DNA from: Streptococcus infantis ATCC 700779
GTDB lineage: Bacteria; Bacillota; Bacilli; Lactobacillales; Streptococcaceae
Direction of reading: 5' to 3'
Length of the DNA stretch: 64,000 nt
Assembly (NCBI RefSeq): GCF_000187465.1
Contig: NZ_GL732439.1
Location: 397,341-461,340 of the forward strand
The notes beneath the pieces were generated by a model. The model did no database searches, was not told the DNA's origin, and saw nothing but the letters and a program-made list of their open reading frames with translations. How positions within the stretch are numbered: position 1 is the first letter of the stretch; each line of letters begins with the position of its first letter. Below are positions 1 through 9,149 of this stretch, piece by piece. The translations under genes and the position numbers were made by a program.

Positions 1-456
1 GTTGACTTTGACCAACCAATCCCATGTACTTGTGGTAAAAAAGGCTGTCTTGAGACAGTGGCTTCAGCAACAGGTATTGTCAACTTGACTCGCCGTTACG
101 CGGATGAATATGAAGGCGATGCAGAGTTGAAACGCTTGATTGACGACGGTGAAGAAGTAACTGCTAAAACTGTCTTTGACTTGGCAAAAGAAGGGGACGA
201 CCTCGCTTTGATCGTTTACCGTAACTTCTCACGTTACTTGGGTATTGCATGTGCCAACATCGGTTCTATCCTAAATCCATCAACAATTGTTATCGGTGGT
301 GGTGTATCGGCTGCTGGGGAATTCCTTCTCCAAGGTGTGCAAAAGGTTTACGACGAAAATACCTTCCCACAAGTTCGTACAACAACTAAGCTAGCTCTTG
401 CAACTCTAGGAAATGACGCTGGAGTTATTGGGGCAGCATCTCTTGTCTTGCAATAA
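1..456 (+). CDS. gki: Glucokinase (ROK family), C-terminal part
   Basis: The reading frame is already open at base 1, so the N-terminal part with the ATP-binding region lies outside the window; about 151 residues remain. The ROK-family zinc site is visible at once as CTCGKKGCLETVAS, followed by a C-terminal segment with the Gly-rich IVIGGGVSAAGEF stretch. In Gram-positives this protein phosphorylates cytosolic glucose to glucose-6-phosphate and supports CcpA-linked sugar signalling. A hairpin terminator follows the stop. Position just before thyA matches pneumococcal order as I remember it. Family assignment is secure; sugar specificity is inferred. Confidence 0.93.
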   Translation, partial: VDFDQPIPCTCGKKGCLETVASATGIVNLTRRYADEYEGDAELKRLIDDGEEVTAKTVFDLAKEGDDLALIVYRNFSRYLGIACANIGSILNPSTIVIGGGVSAAGEFLLQGVQKVYDENTFPQVRTTTKLALATLGNDAGVIGAASLVLQ

Positions 457-466
457 AGCATATGAA

Positions 467-499
467 TCAAGAGCTTGGTTATTGATCAAGCTCTTTTTA
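467..499 (+). terminator. Intrinsic terminator after glucokinase gene
   Basis: A 9-bp stem (AAGAGCTTG at 469-477, CAAGCTCTT at 487-495) is followed by a T run. Confidence 0.85.
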
Positions 500-553
500 A
501 GTTGAAGTTGTTAGAATAAAGTAATAACTCAATAATGATAGGAGGAGTTTTGG

Positions 554-988
554 ATGAATACTACAGAACAATCCATAGTTGATTTAGCCTTGTCTATTGC
601 TAGGAAAGCTCATGAAGGGCAACTGGATAAGGCAGGAGTAGATTATATAGAACATCCAATCTATGTAGCAAGCCAAGTTGATACTGAAGAAGAAAAAGCA
701 GTGGCTCTGCTACATGATGTTATAGAGGATAGTCCTGTTTCAGCTGAAGGACTATTACAAGCTGGTTTACCAGAAACAGTAGTTACTGCTGTTCAGGTTT
801 TGACAAAGAAAAAGGAGCAAGATTATCAAACATATCTGGAAACTGTGAAGAAAAACCCTCTTGCAAGACTAGTAAAATTATCTGATCTAAAACATAATTC
901 AGATTTATCGAGATTGTCTTCTATTACTGAAAAGGATAGGGAAAGATTGAAGAAATATAAAAAGGCTATTGATTTTCTGAGTAGGTAG
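554..988 (+). CDS. HD-domain phosphohydrolase, RelA/SpoT hydrolase-like
   Basis: A 144-residue single-domain protein. An early His pair (H20, H34), LLHDVIED at residues 52-59 and the late KLSDLKHN motif reproduce the metal-binding pattern of the (p)ppGpp hydrolase (HD_4) half of RelA/SpoT proteins. No synthetase domain is present, so it looks like a stand-alone small hydrolase or related nucleotide phosphohydrolase. GGAGGAG a few bases before the ATG supports the start. It sits between a terminator and the thyA promoter, so it is probably monocistronic. The substrate cannot be told from sequence; (p)ppGpp or another nucleotide is inference. Confidence 0.8.
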   Translation: MNTTEQSIVDLALSIARKAHEGQLDKAGVDYIEHPIYVASQVDTEEEKAVALLHDVIEDSPVSAEGLLQAGLPETVVTAVQVLTKKKEQDYQTYLETVKKNPLARLVKLSDLKHNSDLSRLSSITEKDRERLKKYKKAIDFLSR

Positions 989-1002
989 AAAAAACCTTTT
1001 TA

Positions 1003-1011
1003 TGCTATACT
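1003..1011 (+). promoter_or_regulatory. Extended -10 promoter for thyA
   Basis: TGCTATACT is an extended -10 element about 30 bases before the thyA ATG, with GAGGAGAG as ribosome site. Confidence 0.6.
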
Positions 1012-1041
1012 AGTTAAGAATAAACGTTGAGGAGAGAGTAA

Positions 1042-1881
1042 ATGACAAAAGCAGATAAGATTTTTAAAGAAAATATTGAGCGAATTCTCAATGAAGGAGT
1101 CTTTTCAGAACAGGCTCGTCCCAAGTATAAGGATGGAACAGTGGCTAACTCCAAGTACATTACAGGTGCTTTTGCGGAATATGATTTGTCTAAGGGTGAA
1201 TTTCCTATCACAACCCTACGTCCAATTGCTATCAAATCAGCTATCAAGGAAGTTCTTTGGATTTACCAAGACCAGACAAATAGCCTAGAAGTTCTAAATG
1301 ATAAGTACAATGTTCACTACTGGAATGACTGGGAAGTAGGAGATACAGGGACAATCGGTGAGCGTTACGGGGCTGTTGTTAAAAAGCACGATATCATCAA
1401 TAAAATCCTCAAACAGTTGGAAGCTAATCCTTGGAACCGTCGCAATATCATCTCTCTCTGGGATTACCAAGCTTTTGAGGAAACAGACGGCCTTCTTCCA
1501 TGTGCCTTCCAGACCATGTTTGATGTCCGTCGTGTAGATGGAGACATCTATCTGGATGCAACCTTGACCCAGCGTTCTAACGATATGCTTGTAGCTCATC
1601 ACATCAATGCCATGCAGTATGTGGCTCTTCAAATGATGATTGCTAAACATTTTGGCTGGAAGGTTGGGAAATTCTTCTACTTTATCAATAACCTTCACAT
1701 CTATGATAATCAATTTGAACAAGCTCAAGAATTGCTCCGTCGTGAACCTTCAAATTGCCAACCACGTTTGGTCTTGAATGTACCAGACAAGACCAACTTC
1801 TTTGATATTAAAGCAGAAGATTTTGAGTTGGTTGACTATGATCCTGTGAAACCGCAATTGAAGTTTGATTTGGCTATTTAA
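1042..1881 (+). CDS. thyA: Thymidylate synthase
   Basis: A 279-residue ThyA that methylates dUMP to dTMP using methylene-tetrahydrofolate. The catalytic cysteine lies in LLPCAFQ (C154), followed by the dUMP-contacting QRSNDM segment and the HIYDNQ motif. Length fits the streptococcal enzyme. GAGGAGAG upstream supports the ATG. A bidirectional terminator separates it from the convergent DUF3042 gene. Confidence 0.98.
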   Translation: MTKADKIFKENIERILNEGVFSEQARPKYKDGTVANSKYITGAFAEYDLSKGEFPITTLRPIAIKSAIKEVLWIYQDQTNSLEVLNDKYNVHYWNDWEVGDTGTIGERYGAVVKKHDIINKILKQLEANPWNRRNIISLWDYQAFEETDGLLPCAFQTMFDVRRVDGDIYLDATLTQRSNDMLVAHHINAMQYVALQMMIAKHFGWKVGKFFYFINNLHIYDNQFEQAQELLRREPSNCQPRLVLNVPDKTNFFDIKAEDFELVDYDPVKPQLKFDLAI

Positions 1882-1888
1882 GAACATA

Positions 1889-1920
1889 AAAAGAAGTTGG
1901 AAATTCCAACTTCTTTTTTT
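1889..1920. terminator. Bidirectional terminator between thyA and DUF3042 gene
   Basis: AAGAAGTTGGA pairs with TCCAACTTCTT (1891-1914), with T-rich tails on both strands, between two convergent genes. Confidence 0.85.
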
Positions 1921-1925
1921 ATTAA

Positions 1926-2096
1926 TTAGCGTGATACGCGACGGCGAGCTGCTTTTTTACGATTTTCTTCGATGAAAGCTGCTTTTTGTTCTTCTGGTTC
2001 AATCACTTTCTTTTTGAATGCGTATACTGCACCTGCAACAGCAGCAACAGTTCCTGCAACACCTGTTACGAGACCTTTAGCAAATCCTTTAGCCAT
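1926..2096 (-). CDS. DUF3042 family small protein
   Basis: A 56-residue minus-strand protein starting MAKGFAKGLVTG, with one Ala/Gly/Val-rich hydrophobic helix (about residues 8-27) and a strongly basic tail (KKAARRRVSR). This layout fits the DUF3042 family of lactic acid bacteria, whose function is unknown. A strong AGGAGG ribosome site lies just before the ATG (2101-2108). A tail-anchored or ribosome/membrane-associated role could be guessed from the hydrophobic helix and basic end, but nothing in the sequence proves it. Confidence 0.85.
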   Translation of the reverse strand: MAKGFAKGLVTGVAGTVAAVAGAVYAFKKKVIEPEEQKAAFIEENRKKAARRRVSR

Positions 2097-2218
2097 GAGT
2101 CTTCCTCCTTTTATTTATAAATCAGACGGAAATAGCTTAAGATATAGCATTTTTCTGCCTGTCTATTTTGTGATATAATAATAGTAACGAAAAAATGGGA
2201 ATTTTTCAAGGAAAAACG

Positions 2219-3103
2219 ATGAAAAGCAAAATAATTGTGATTGTTGGTCCAACTGCGGTTGGAAAGACTGCCCTAGCCATTGAAGTTGCTCAGCGATTCA
2301 ATGGTGAAGTAGTCAGTGGGGATAGCCAACAAGTATACCGAGGACTGGATATTGGAACAGCCAAGGCAAGTCCGGAGGAGCAGGCAACTGTCCCTCATCA
2401 TTTGATTGATGTGAGAGATGTAACCGAGTCTTACTCGGCTTTTGATTTTGTTTCAGAAGCAAAGGCAGCCATCGAGGATATTCAGAATTGCGGGAAACTT
2501 GCTATAATAGCTGGTGGGACAGGACTTTATATTCAGAGTCTACTAGAGGGATATCATCTCGGTGGAGAGACACCACACGAGGATATTTTAGCCTATCGAG
2601 CTAGTTTAGAACCTTTTTCTGATGAGGAGTTAGCCCAACTCCTAGAGCAAGCAGGTCTTGAAATTCCCCAATTTAATCGTCGTCGTGCTATGCGTGCCTT
2701 GGAAATTGCCCATTTTGGTCAAGACTTGGAAAATCAAGAAAGTTTATATGATCCGCTGATTATTTGCTTGGATGATGAGCGTAGTCAACTTTATGAGCGT
2801 ATCAATCACAGAGTGGACCAGATGTTTGAAGCTGGACTATTGGATGAAGCCAAGTGGTTGTTTGACCATTATCCAGATGTGCAGGCTGCTAAAGGGATTG
2901 GTTACAAGGAACTCTTTCCTTATTTTCGTGGAGAGCAGAGTTTGGAGGAGGCTAGCGATAGTCTCAAGCAAGCGACTCGTCGATTTGCCAAGCGCCAGCT
3001 AACATGGTTCCGCAATCGCATGCAGGTGACCTTTTATCAGATAGGAGAATCTGGTGTGAAAGACCGTATTTTAAGCCAGATTGAGGAGTTTTTAAATGAT
3101 TGA
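2219..3103 (+). CDS. miaA: tRNA dimethylallyltransferase
   Basis: Transfers a dimethylallyl group to A37 of tRNAs that read codons starting with U. The P-loop GPTAVGKT sits near residue 10, followed by [16 protein letters not shown] and [11 protein letters not shown], all hallmark MiaA segments; the C-terminal part carries [12 protein letters not shown] start at 2219 ([10 protein letters not shown]) because AAGGA lies just before it and the family begins there; an in-frame ATG at 2195 would add eight residues with no good ribosome site. It overlaps hflX by 8 bases and heads a five-gene co-directional run. Confidence 0.97.
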   Translation: MKSKIIVIVGPTAVGKTALAIEVAQRFNGEVVSGDSQQVYRGLDIGTAKASPEEQATVPHHLIDVRDVTESYSAFDFVSEAKAAIEDIQNCGKLAIIAGGTGLYIQSLLEGYHLGGETPHEDILAYRASLEPFSDEELAQLLEQAGLEIPQFNRRRAMRALEIAHFGQDLENQESLYDPLIICLDDERSQLYERINHRVDQMFEAGLLDEAKWLFDHYPDVQAAKGIGYKELFPYFRGEQSLEEASDSLKQATRRFAKRQLTWFRNRMQVTFYQIGESGVKDRILSQIEEFLND

Positions 3104-4334
3104 AACGGAGAAAAAAGAGGAGCGAGTCCTGCTCATTGGTGTTGAACTCCAGGGTATGGATAATTTTGACCTCTCCATGGAAGAGCTGGCTAGTCTGGCT
3201 AAGACGGCTGGTGCAGTTGTAGTCGATAGCTACAGACAAAAACGAGAAAAATACGACTCTAAGACCTTTGTCGGTTCTGGTAAGTTGGAAGAAATTGCTC
3301 AAATGGTTGATGCAGAAGAAATCACGACAGTCATTGTCAATAACCGTCTGACACCTCGACAAAATGTCAATTTAGAGGAAGTCTTAGGTGTCAAGGTAAT
3401 TGACCGTATGCAGTTGATTTTAGATATCTTTGCTATGAGAGCTCGAAGCCATGAAGGTAAGCTACAAGTTCACCTCGCCCAGCTCAAGTATCTCTTGCCT
3501 CGTTTGGTTGGCCAGGGGATTATGCTCAGCCGTCAGGCAGGGGGAATTGGTTCCCGTGGTCCAGGTGAAAGTCAGCTGGAGCTTAACCGTCGTAGTGTTC
3601 GCAACCAGATTACAGATATCGAACGTCAACTCAAGGTGGTTGAGAAAAACCGAGCGACAGTTCGAGAAAAACGTTTGGAGTCAAGTACCTTTAAGATTGG
3701 TTTGATCGGTTACACGAATGCTGGTAAGTCAACTATTATGAATACTTTGACCAGCAAGACCCAGTATGAGGCAGATGAGCTTTTTGCAACTCTAGATGCG
3801 ACAACTAAGAGCATCCATCTTGGTGGCAATCTACAGGTAACCTTGACAGATACCGTTGGATTTATCCAAGACCTACCGACAGAGTTGGTGTCGAGTTTTA
3901 AATCAACCTTGGAAGAAAGCAAGCATGTAGATCTCCTGGTCCATGTCATCGATGCCAGCAATCCCTACCATGAGGAACATGAAAAAACAGTTCTTTCTAT
4001 CATGAAAGACTTGGACATGGAGGATATTCCTCGCTTAACCCTTTATAATAAAGCAGATTTAGTTGAGAACTTTACGCCTACTCAAACGCCTTATGCATTG
4101 ATTTCTGCTAAATCTAAGGATAGTCGCGAACAGCTGCATGCTTTATTGCTGGATAAGATTAAGGTAATTTTTGAAACATTTACCCTGCGCGTGCCTTTTT
4201 CTAAGTCATACAAGATTCACGACTTAGAAAGTGTCGCGATTCTTGAAGAACGAGACTATCAAGATGACGGCGAAGTCATTAGAGGATACATTTCTGAGAA
4301 AAATAAATGGAGATTAGAGGAATTTTATGACTGA
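3096..4334 (+). CDS. hflX: Ribosome-associated GTPase HflX
   Basis: A 412-residue GTPase of the Obg/HflX superfamily that acts on ribosomes, including splitting stalled ones in other bacteria. The N-terminal HflX domain contains the [14 protein letters not shown] linker, then the G1 motif [15 protein letters not shown] as G3 and NKAD as G4. A helical linker sits between the domains. The start overlaps miaA and the end overlaps the next gene by 8 bases, which implies translational coupling. Confidence 0.97.
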   Translation: MIETEKKEERVLLIGVELQGMDNFDLSMEELASLAKTAGAVVVDSYRQKREKYDSKTFVGSGKLEEIAQMVDAEEITTVIVNNRLTPRQNVNLEEVLGVKVIDRMQLILDIFAMRARSHEGKLQVHLAQLKYLLPRLVGQGIMLSRQAGGIGSRGPGESQLELNRRSVRNQITDIERQLKVVEKNRATVREKRLESSTFKIGLIGYTNAGKSTIMNTLTSKTQYEADELFATLDATTKSIHLGGNLQVTLTDTVGFIQDLPTELVSSFKSTLEESKHVDLLVHVIDASNPYHEEHEKTVLSIMKDLDMEDIPRLTLYNKADLVENFTPTQTPYALISAKSKDSREQLHALLLDKIKVIFETFTLRVPFSKSYKIHDLESVAILEERDYQDDGEVIRGYISEKNKWRLEEFYD

Positions 4335-4950
4335 TATCAAAACGTTAGCTCTCAAATATGGTGGCTATACAAGTCTAGACAAGGTCTATCTGGATCAACT
4401 TTTAGCTGGTAGGTCTGAAGAGGAGCAACTAGCTCTCATTACACCTCCACCCAGCGTAGTGAATGCCTACTTTGCAGAGCTTTACCAGAAAAAGAGTCCT
4501 CAAGCTGCGACCGATTATTTTGCAGAAGTCAGCCAAGAACTGAACCTCTATAATGCTGAGCCAAGTTTCGCTTTGGAAAGCAAGCCCTTTATTCGCCTCA
4601 ATCTATCTGGTAAATCCTTTGGATTTTGCTACGAGAAAGAAGGACTAGGTCGCATTTTCTCAGAGAACGAGGAAGCAATTACGGATGAATTACTCTTTGA
4701 GATAGCGCAAATTTTTCCCCATCAGCTAATTTTTGTGGAGTCTGGTAAGATTTACATGAAGGCGATTGGTGAAGAGGAAGTAGTCAGCCTGGAAAATCTC
4801 ACAGCCTTGACAGATCTGGAAAATTTAGCAGATGGAAGAAAGCGACTTAAGGGATATAGCCAAGAGGATTTACTACTAGAAGCTAGAGCCTTTTCTGGCA
4901 AATTTTATTATCGCTCAGAAAACCGCACAGCTATGTTATATATTGATTAA
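4327..4950 (+). CDS. Conserved hypothetical protein in the miaA-hflX operon
   Basis: I do not recognise a named domain in this 207-residue protein. It is soluble in appearance, acidic, without signal peptide or membrane helix. It has a helical N-terminal half ([20 protein letters not shown], typical of streptococcal hypotheticals in this position) and a mixed alpha/beta C-terminal half. Its start overlaps the hflX end by 8 bases and rnz begins 14 bases after its stop, so it is a genuine operon member. Function unknown. Confidence 0.85.
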   Translation: MTDIKTLALKYGGYTSLDKVYLDQLLAGRSEEEQLALITPPPSVVNAYFAELYQKKSPQAATDYFAEVSQELNLYNAEPSFALESKPFIRLNLSGKSFGFCYEKEGLGRIFSENEEAITDELLFEIAQIFPHQLIFVESGKIYMKAIGEEEVVSLENLTALTDLENLADGRKRLKGYSQEDLLLEARAFSGKFYYRSENRTAMLYID

Positions 4951-4964
4951 TTAGAAAGAAGCAA

Positions 4965-5894
4965 ATGGATATTCAATTTTTAGGAACGGGGGCTGGTCAG
5001 CCTTCTAAAGCCCGCAACGTTTCAAGTCTCGCACTGAAACTCTTGGACGAGATTAACGAAGTCTGGCTCTTTGACTGTGGAGAAGGAACGCAAAATCGCA
5101 TTCTGGAAACTACGATTCGACCACGCAAGGTCAGCAAAATCTTTATCACTCACTTGCATGGAGACCATATCTTTGGCTTGCCTGGTTTTCTCTCTAGTCG
5201 TGCCTTTCAAGCCAATGAAGAGCAGACAGATTTGGAAATCTATGGTCCCCAAGGCATCAAATCTTTTGTATTGACCAGTCTACGAGTGTCAGGTTCACGC
5301 CTGCCCTATAAGATTCATTTCCATGAGTTCAACCAAGATTCTCTAGGGAAAATTCTTGAAACAGATAAATTTACAGTATATGCGGAAGAGTTGGATCACA
5401 CTATTTTCTGTGTAGGCTACCGTGTCATGCAAAAGGATCTAGAAGGCACTCTGGATGCTGAAAAACTCAAGGCTGCCGGCGTACCATTTGGACCGCTTTT
5501 TGGAAAAATTAAAAACGGGCAGGATGTCATCCTAGAAGACGGCACCGAGATTAAGGCAGCAGACTATATCTCAGCCCCACGCCCTGGTAAGATTATCACT
5601 ATCTTAGGTGACACTCGAAAAACTAATGCCAGCGTGCGTCTGGCTGTCAATGCAGATGTCCTTGTCCATGAATCCACTTATGGTAAAGGTGATGAGAAAA
5701 TTGCCCGCAATCATGGCCACTCAACCAATATGCAGGCTGCGCAGGTGGCAACAGAAGCGGGAGCCAAACGACTCTTGCTCAACCATATCAGCGCCCGTTT
5801 TCTTTCAAAAGATATCAGCCAGCTTAAGAAAGATGCTGCAACGGTTTTTGAAAACGTCCATGTGGTCAAAGACTTGGAAGAAGTGGAAATCTAG
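4965..5894 (+). CDS. rnz: Ribonuclease Z
   Basis: A metallo-beta-lactamase fold endonuclease that trims the 3' trailer of tRNA precursors. The metal motif HLHGDH occupies residues 63-68, DTR near residue 215 and the NHISARF segment near the C terminus supply further metal ligands, and LGTGAG near the N terminus is typical of RNase Z. The 309-residue length is that of the short bacterial form. Grouping with miaA fits a tRNA maturation theme. Confidence 0.96.
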   Translation: MDIQFLGTGAGQPSKARNVSSLALKLLDEINEVWLFDCGEGTQNRILETTIRPRKVSKIFITHLHGDHIFGLPGFLSSRAFQANEEQTDLEIYGPQGIKSFVLTSLRVSGSRLPYKIHFHEFNQDSLGKILETDKFTVYAEELDHTIFCVGYRVMQKDLEGTLDAEKLKAAGVPFGPLFGKIKNGQDVILEDGTEIKAADYISAPRPGKIITILGDTRKTNASVRLAVNADVLVHESTYGKGDEKIARNHGHSTNMQAAQVATEAGAKRLLLNHISARFLSKDISQLKKDAATVFENVHVVKDLEEVEI

Positions 5895-5914
5895 AAGATT
5901 GAGAAAGGAAAAGT

Positions 5915-6670
5915 ATGTCTACTATTCTCATTACAGGTGCTAGCGGGGGTCTAGCCCAAGAAATGGTCAAACTCTTGCCTCAAGACCAACTCATTTTGCT
6001 AGGTAGAAATAAGGAAAAACTAGTTCAACTCTACGGAAACCATACCCATGTGGAATGGATTGAAATCGACATTACCGATGACTCGGCCCTAGAAACTCTG
6101 GTAGCTGACCTCTATCTCCGTTATGGTAAGATTGATGTCTTGATTAATAATGCTGGCTATGGAATTTTTGAAGAATTTGACCAGATTTCTGATCAAGACA
6201 TTCACCAGATGTTCGAGGTCAATACCTTTGCTCTGATGAATCTGTCTCGTCGCATTGGGTGTCGAATGAAGGAAAGTCGAAAAGGCCATATCATCAATAT
6301 CGTCAGCATGGCTGGCTTGATTGCAACAGCTAAGTCTAGCCTCTATTCAGCGACCAAGTTTGCGGCTATTGGTTTTTCCAACGCTCTTCGCCTTGAGCTC
6401 ATGCCCTATGGTGTCTATGTGACAACTGTTAATCCAGGACCTATCCGTACAGGATTTTTTGACCAGGCAGACCCAGATGGGACCTACCTCAAATCGGTCG
6501 ACCGCTTCCTACTCGAGCCAGATGCAGTAGCTAAAAAAATTGTTAAGACCATAGGAAAAAACAAACGCGAGCTCAATCTCCCAGCCTTGCTAAATTTAGC
6601 TCATAAATTTTATACCCTCTTTCCTAAGTTAGCAGATAAGTTGGCAGGAGAAACTTTTAATTATAAGTAA
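5915..6670 (+). CDS. Short-chain dehydrogenase/reductase
   Basis: A classical SDR of 251 residues: TGASGG cofactor loop near residue 7, NNAGYG, the serine in NIVSMAG, and the catalytic Y144-x3-K148 in YSATKFA. It should oxidise or reduce a small alcohol/ketone with NAD(P)H. The C-terminal extension is slightly hydrophobic (LLNLAHKFYTLFPKLADKLAG), as in the YqjQ/DltE-like group, suggesting a lipidic substrate or membrane association; this is inference. GAAAGGAAAAGT precedes the ATG. A terminator follows, so it closes the miaA operon. Confidence 0.9.
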   Translation: MSTILITGASGGLAQEMVKLLPQDQLILLGRNKEKLVQLYGNHTHVEWIEIDITDDSALETLVADLYLRYGKIDVLINNAGYGIFEEFDQISDQDIHQMFEVNTFALMNLSRRIGCRMKESRKGHIINIVSMAGLIATAKSSLYSATKFAAIGFSNALRLELMPYGVYVTTVNPGPIRTGFFDQADPDGTYLKSVDRFLLEPDAVAKKIVKTIGKNKRELNLPALLNLAHKFYTLFPKLADKLAGETFNYK

Positions 6671-6700
6671 AAAAGCTATTCCTTTAAGGAATAGCTTTTT
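6671..6700 (+). terminator. Terminator ending the miaA-SDR operon
   Basis: AAAAGCTATTCC pairs with GGAATAGCTTTT around a short loop, followed by T residues. Confidence 0.9.
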
Positions 6701-6859
6701 GATTTAATTTCATGAAAGAAGAGTGTTTTAAAATTAAAAATCAAGCTTATTAGTGCCTATTCATAGCTTTTAGGGTATAATACAAATAAAAGAAATCAAG
6801 AAGATACTTAGAGTACAATCTAGGTACAAAAAGATAGAATGATGGATACAGGAGAAAAA

Positions 6860-7927
6860 ATGGCAAAAAAGAAAAGAGTTACCTTACCCAAGGACTTTAA
6901 TGAACTACTAACTGATGGCAATATTGACCAATTAAAGGCCGTATATGATAAGTGTGAGTTAACTGCCCATGATGGTAGATATAGCTTAAGTACGGCTCTC
7001 CATTTCGGTGGTGTACCTGATGAACTGGTTATTTGGCTTGTAGAAGAGGGCTTGGATATCAATATCCCTGATTATTATGGAGCAACTCCTTTGTATCGTC
7101 AGGCAACCGTGGGAAGAGATACTGTAAAACTCTTGCTCGAATTGGGTGCAGACATTGAAAAAACCAATACTTATGGCAATACACCCTTGCATGTGGCAGC
7201 TCAGTTTTTTCATCCTAAGACCGTTGCACTTCTCATAGAAAAGGGAGCAAATGTCAACCCTAAAAATGATAGGGGACAGACCCCACTAGACTCCGTACTC
7301 ACTGTCTGTCGAGGAATCTATATTGCCCAAACAGCTGAAATTGCCTCTATGCTTCTGGATGCAGGTGCTAAGAAAACATCTGCTATGAAAGAAAAGGTTG
7401 AAAATATTGGTAAGGATTTTGAATTTCATAGAGAAGGGATCAATCCCGACTATCTAGAAGCAGCAGATCAGGGTCTAGAAAAACTTTATGCTTTGTTTGA
7501 TGTCAAGCCGGTAGCAAAACGAATAACCCACGATGGAGTTTCTCCGATTCTCGTAAAAGAAGGTAGTTGGGAGGAGCAATATGAGGAACTGTGGTCTTTC
7601 TTGATTCCTTCAAGTGGAGCAGCCAAAACTGTTCAGGGAGAAGTTATCCGTATACCAGGTCGAGTTCGAGATGAACTGGATCGCAATGGTGGGGTCAACT
7701 GGGATAGGGACTATAGAAAAATGCTTCAGGCTCTCCCTCAATACTTGTCTCTAGGAAGCTCTCTTTCAGAACAAGAATTAGCAGAGACTAAAGAGCTTAT
7801 TGGTCAGGTTCATGGGAAAGATTTTGATGACGAGCCTCGCCTAGACCGCTTGTGTCAGCTAGCTATTGCTTGGATTAAGCAAAATCCTGAACCCCTTCTC
7901 CTAGAAAAAACAAGTTATAAGCGGTAA
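6860..7927 (+). CDS. Ankyrin-repeat protein, function unknown
   Basis: A 355-residue protein whose N-terminal half (about residues 45-175) holds ankyrin repeats: GATPLYRQA, LLLELGADIE, GNTPLHVAA, LLIEKGANVN, GQTPLDSVL. The C-terminal half is an undefined acidic region with a hydrophilic alpha/beta look. I start at 6860 (MAKKKRV) because GGAG at 6851-6854 is correctly spaced; an ATG at 6839 is also in frame. A -10 box TATAAT lies at 6776-6781. It precedes a SMI1/KNR4-type gene by 41 bases. Ankyrin proteins beside SUKH proteins are a known immunity-cluster pattern, but no toxin is visible here, so an orphan immunity or stress role is inference only. Confidence 0.85.
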   Translation: MAKKKRVTLPKDFNELLTDGNIDQLKAVYDKCELTAHDGRYSLSTALHFGGVPDELVIWLVEEGLDINIPDYYGATPLYRQATVGRDTVKLLLELGADIEKTNTYGNTPLHVAAQFFHPKTVALLIEKGANVNPKNDRGQTPLDSVLTVCRGIYIAQTAEIASMLLDAGAKKTSAMKEKVENIGKDFEFHREGINPDYLEAADQGLEKLYALFDVKPVAKRITHDGVSPILVKEGSWEEQYEELWSFLIPSSGAAKTVQGEVIRIPGRVRDELDRNGGVNWDRDYRKMLQALPQYLSLGSSLSEQELAETKELIGQVHGKDFDDEPRLDRLCQLAIAWIKQNPEPLLLEKTSYKR

Positions 7928-7968
7928 AAAGCATTGGAAGACAGATAAAATAAAGAACTCATGGTGAA

Positions 7969-8559
7969 ATGATGCAACTAATTGATAAAGTTAAAAAAAT
8001 AGAAACTTATATTTGTGAGTGTTTTGAAGAGTGGGATTTGGATGATCCTGTAGAGGAAGGATATCTGGAAGATTATCAGGATATTTCTGGTGCTTCCGAG
8101 GAAGAGTTTCAAGCCTTTGAGGAAATATTTGGCATTCGTCTATCTAGTGACTTCAAAGAGCTTTATAGCTATAAGAATGGGAGTAAATTCTTCTCTATTT
8201 TACCTTGTGTAATTGACCAGAGAGATTTGACTTTTTCTCTCATGAATCTACAGGAAATTGAGACTTGTAAAAAGTACTTTCAAAATAGAGATGCTCTGTT
8301 AACCGAATTTCCCGACTATTTTTCTAGTCAAGACCTGGAAAATATGCATGATAGTAGAATTAAGCCCTATCTTTTTAATAAAAAATGGCTTCCTTTTGCT
8401 CAGTATTGTGACTCTTGTTATCTTATGCTGGATTTTGATCCAGACCAGGAGGGGCAGAAAGGGCAGATTATTTGCTACATCCATGATCCTGACCAGGTGA
8501 TCTATGCAGCAGAGAGCCTTACAAATTTGATTGAAGGGATAATGGATGAGATCGTATGA
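7969..8559 (+). CDS. SMI1/KNR4 (SUKH) family protein
   Basis: A 196-residue acidic protein. The central block GASEEEFQAFEEIFGIRLSS followed by DFKELYSYKNGS is the typical SUKH-1 core (helix, L-x-x-D-[FY]-k-x-x-Y-x-x-x-NG), and the segment WLPFAQYCDSCYLMLDFD matches the later conserved W-P-[FI]-A strand and D-x-D end. SUKH proteins often act as immunity proteins against contact-dependent or polymorphic toxins; others have housekeeping roles. Two consecutive ATG/ATG-like starts exist (MMQL); the ribosome site is weak, so coupling to the upstream ankyrin gene is likely. The end overlaps a small ORF by ATGA. Confidence 0.8.
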   Translation: MMQLIDKVKKIETYICECFEEWDLDDPVEEGYLEDYQDISGASEEEFQAFEEIFGIRLSSDFKELYSYKNGSKFFSILPCVIDQRDLTFSLMNLQEIETCKKYFQNRDALLTEFPDYFSSQDLENMHDSRIKPYLFNKKWLPFAQYCDSCYLMLDFDPDQEGQKGQIICYIHDPDQVIYAAESLTNLIEGIMDEIV

Positions 8560-8660
8560 ACGGACAAATGTACCAAGTTCAAAATATAACAGATAACATT
8601 TGTTTAACCTTCCTGTACGACAGAGGATTAAAAGAACTTGCCCTTTGTCAGATTGATTAG
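8556..8660 (+). pseudogene. Possible remnant ORF coupled to the SUKH gene
   Basis: A 34-codon frame starts at the ATGA overlapping the SUKH stop and ends at TAG 8658-8660. Shifting frame just before that stop continues the reading (LDCKLELGIFLE) to another stop near 8700, as if a slightly longer gene had taken a one-base change. I recognise no family. It could be a decayed third member of the cluster or simply noise; the start overlap is the only positive sign. Confidence 0.25.
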
Positions 8661-8732
8661 ACTGTAAATTGGAGTTAGGAATATTCTTAGAATAGATGAA
8701 GAAAATAAAAAAAGTAAAAATGTTAAAACATC

Positions 8733-8760
8733 TTGACATTTTATCTATTTAGAGTATAAT
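8733..8760 (+). promoter_or_regulatory. Promoter of the membrane protein-XRE pair
   Basis: TTGACA (8733-8738), 16-base spacer, TATAAT (8755-8760). The string CTTGACATT recurs at 8777-8785, downstream of the start site, and might be a regulator target. Confidence 0.75.
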
Positions 8761-8813
8761 AAGAAATGTAAAGAGCTCTTGACATTATTACAAAAATTTG
8801 GAGGAACAAAGCC

Positions 8814-9143
8814 ATGAAAAAGATGGATGAAATGGACAGAGATATTCAGTTGCGTTCTGAGGAGTGGGGCTACAAAACAGCGCTTTTGGGTTTATGTGCA
8901 TGGACAGGATTTAATATCTATCAAGCACTTGTTGGTGGTGGCAAACTTGAAATGCTTCCTTGCTTAATTTTGATCTTATCTGTAAGTGTGCAAGGATTTG
9001 CTCAAACCGCAATGAAACGTAATATGATTGCTGGTGATGAAGAGTATAAAGAACCAAATAAACTTGTTCAAGGAGTAATTTTGATGGTTGTTATCCTTAT
9101 CGTAGTATTGGCTCTTGGCGTTTATTTTTTTCAGAAAGACTAA
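8814..9143 (+). CDS. Small three-helix membrane protein of an XRE-linked pair
   Basis: A 109-residue protein with a charged N terminus (KKMDEMDRD) and three hydrophobic segments, about residues 22-40, 47-67 and 83-106. It resembles the unnamed DUF6442-like membrane proteins of Firmicutes that are encoded directly before a tiny XRE regulator. GGAGG precedes the ATG. The next gene starts six bases after its stop, so the two form one unit. Function unknown; a stress- or bacteriocin-related envelope role is a guess from the genetic pairing. Confidence 0.8.
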   Translation: MKKMDEMDRDIQLRSEEWGYKTALLGLCAWTGFNIYQALVGGGKLEMLPCLILILSVSVQGFAQTAMKRNMIAGDEEYKEPNKLVQGVILMVVILIVVLALGVYFFQKD

Positions 9144-9149
9144 TGCTGT

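Noticed and set aside
1972..2178. Plus-strand frame over the DUF3042 gene
   Set aside because: Shadow of the minus-strand gene that has the AGGAGG site and a recognisable family.
8299..8739. 146-codon minus-strand frame over the SUKH gene end
   Set aside because: Low-complexity Phe/Ile-rich product antisense to a well-supported gene, without a ribosome site.
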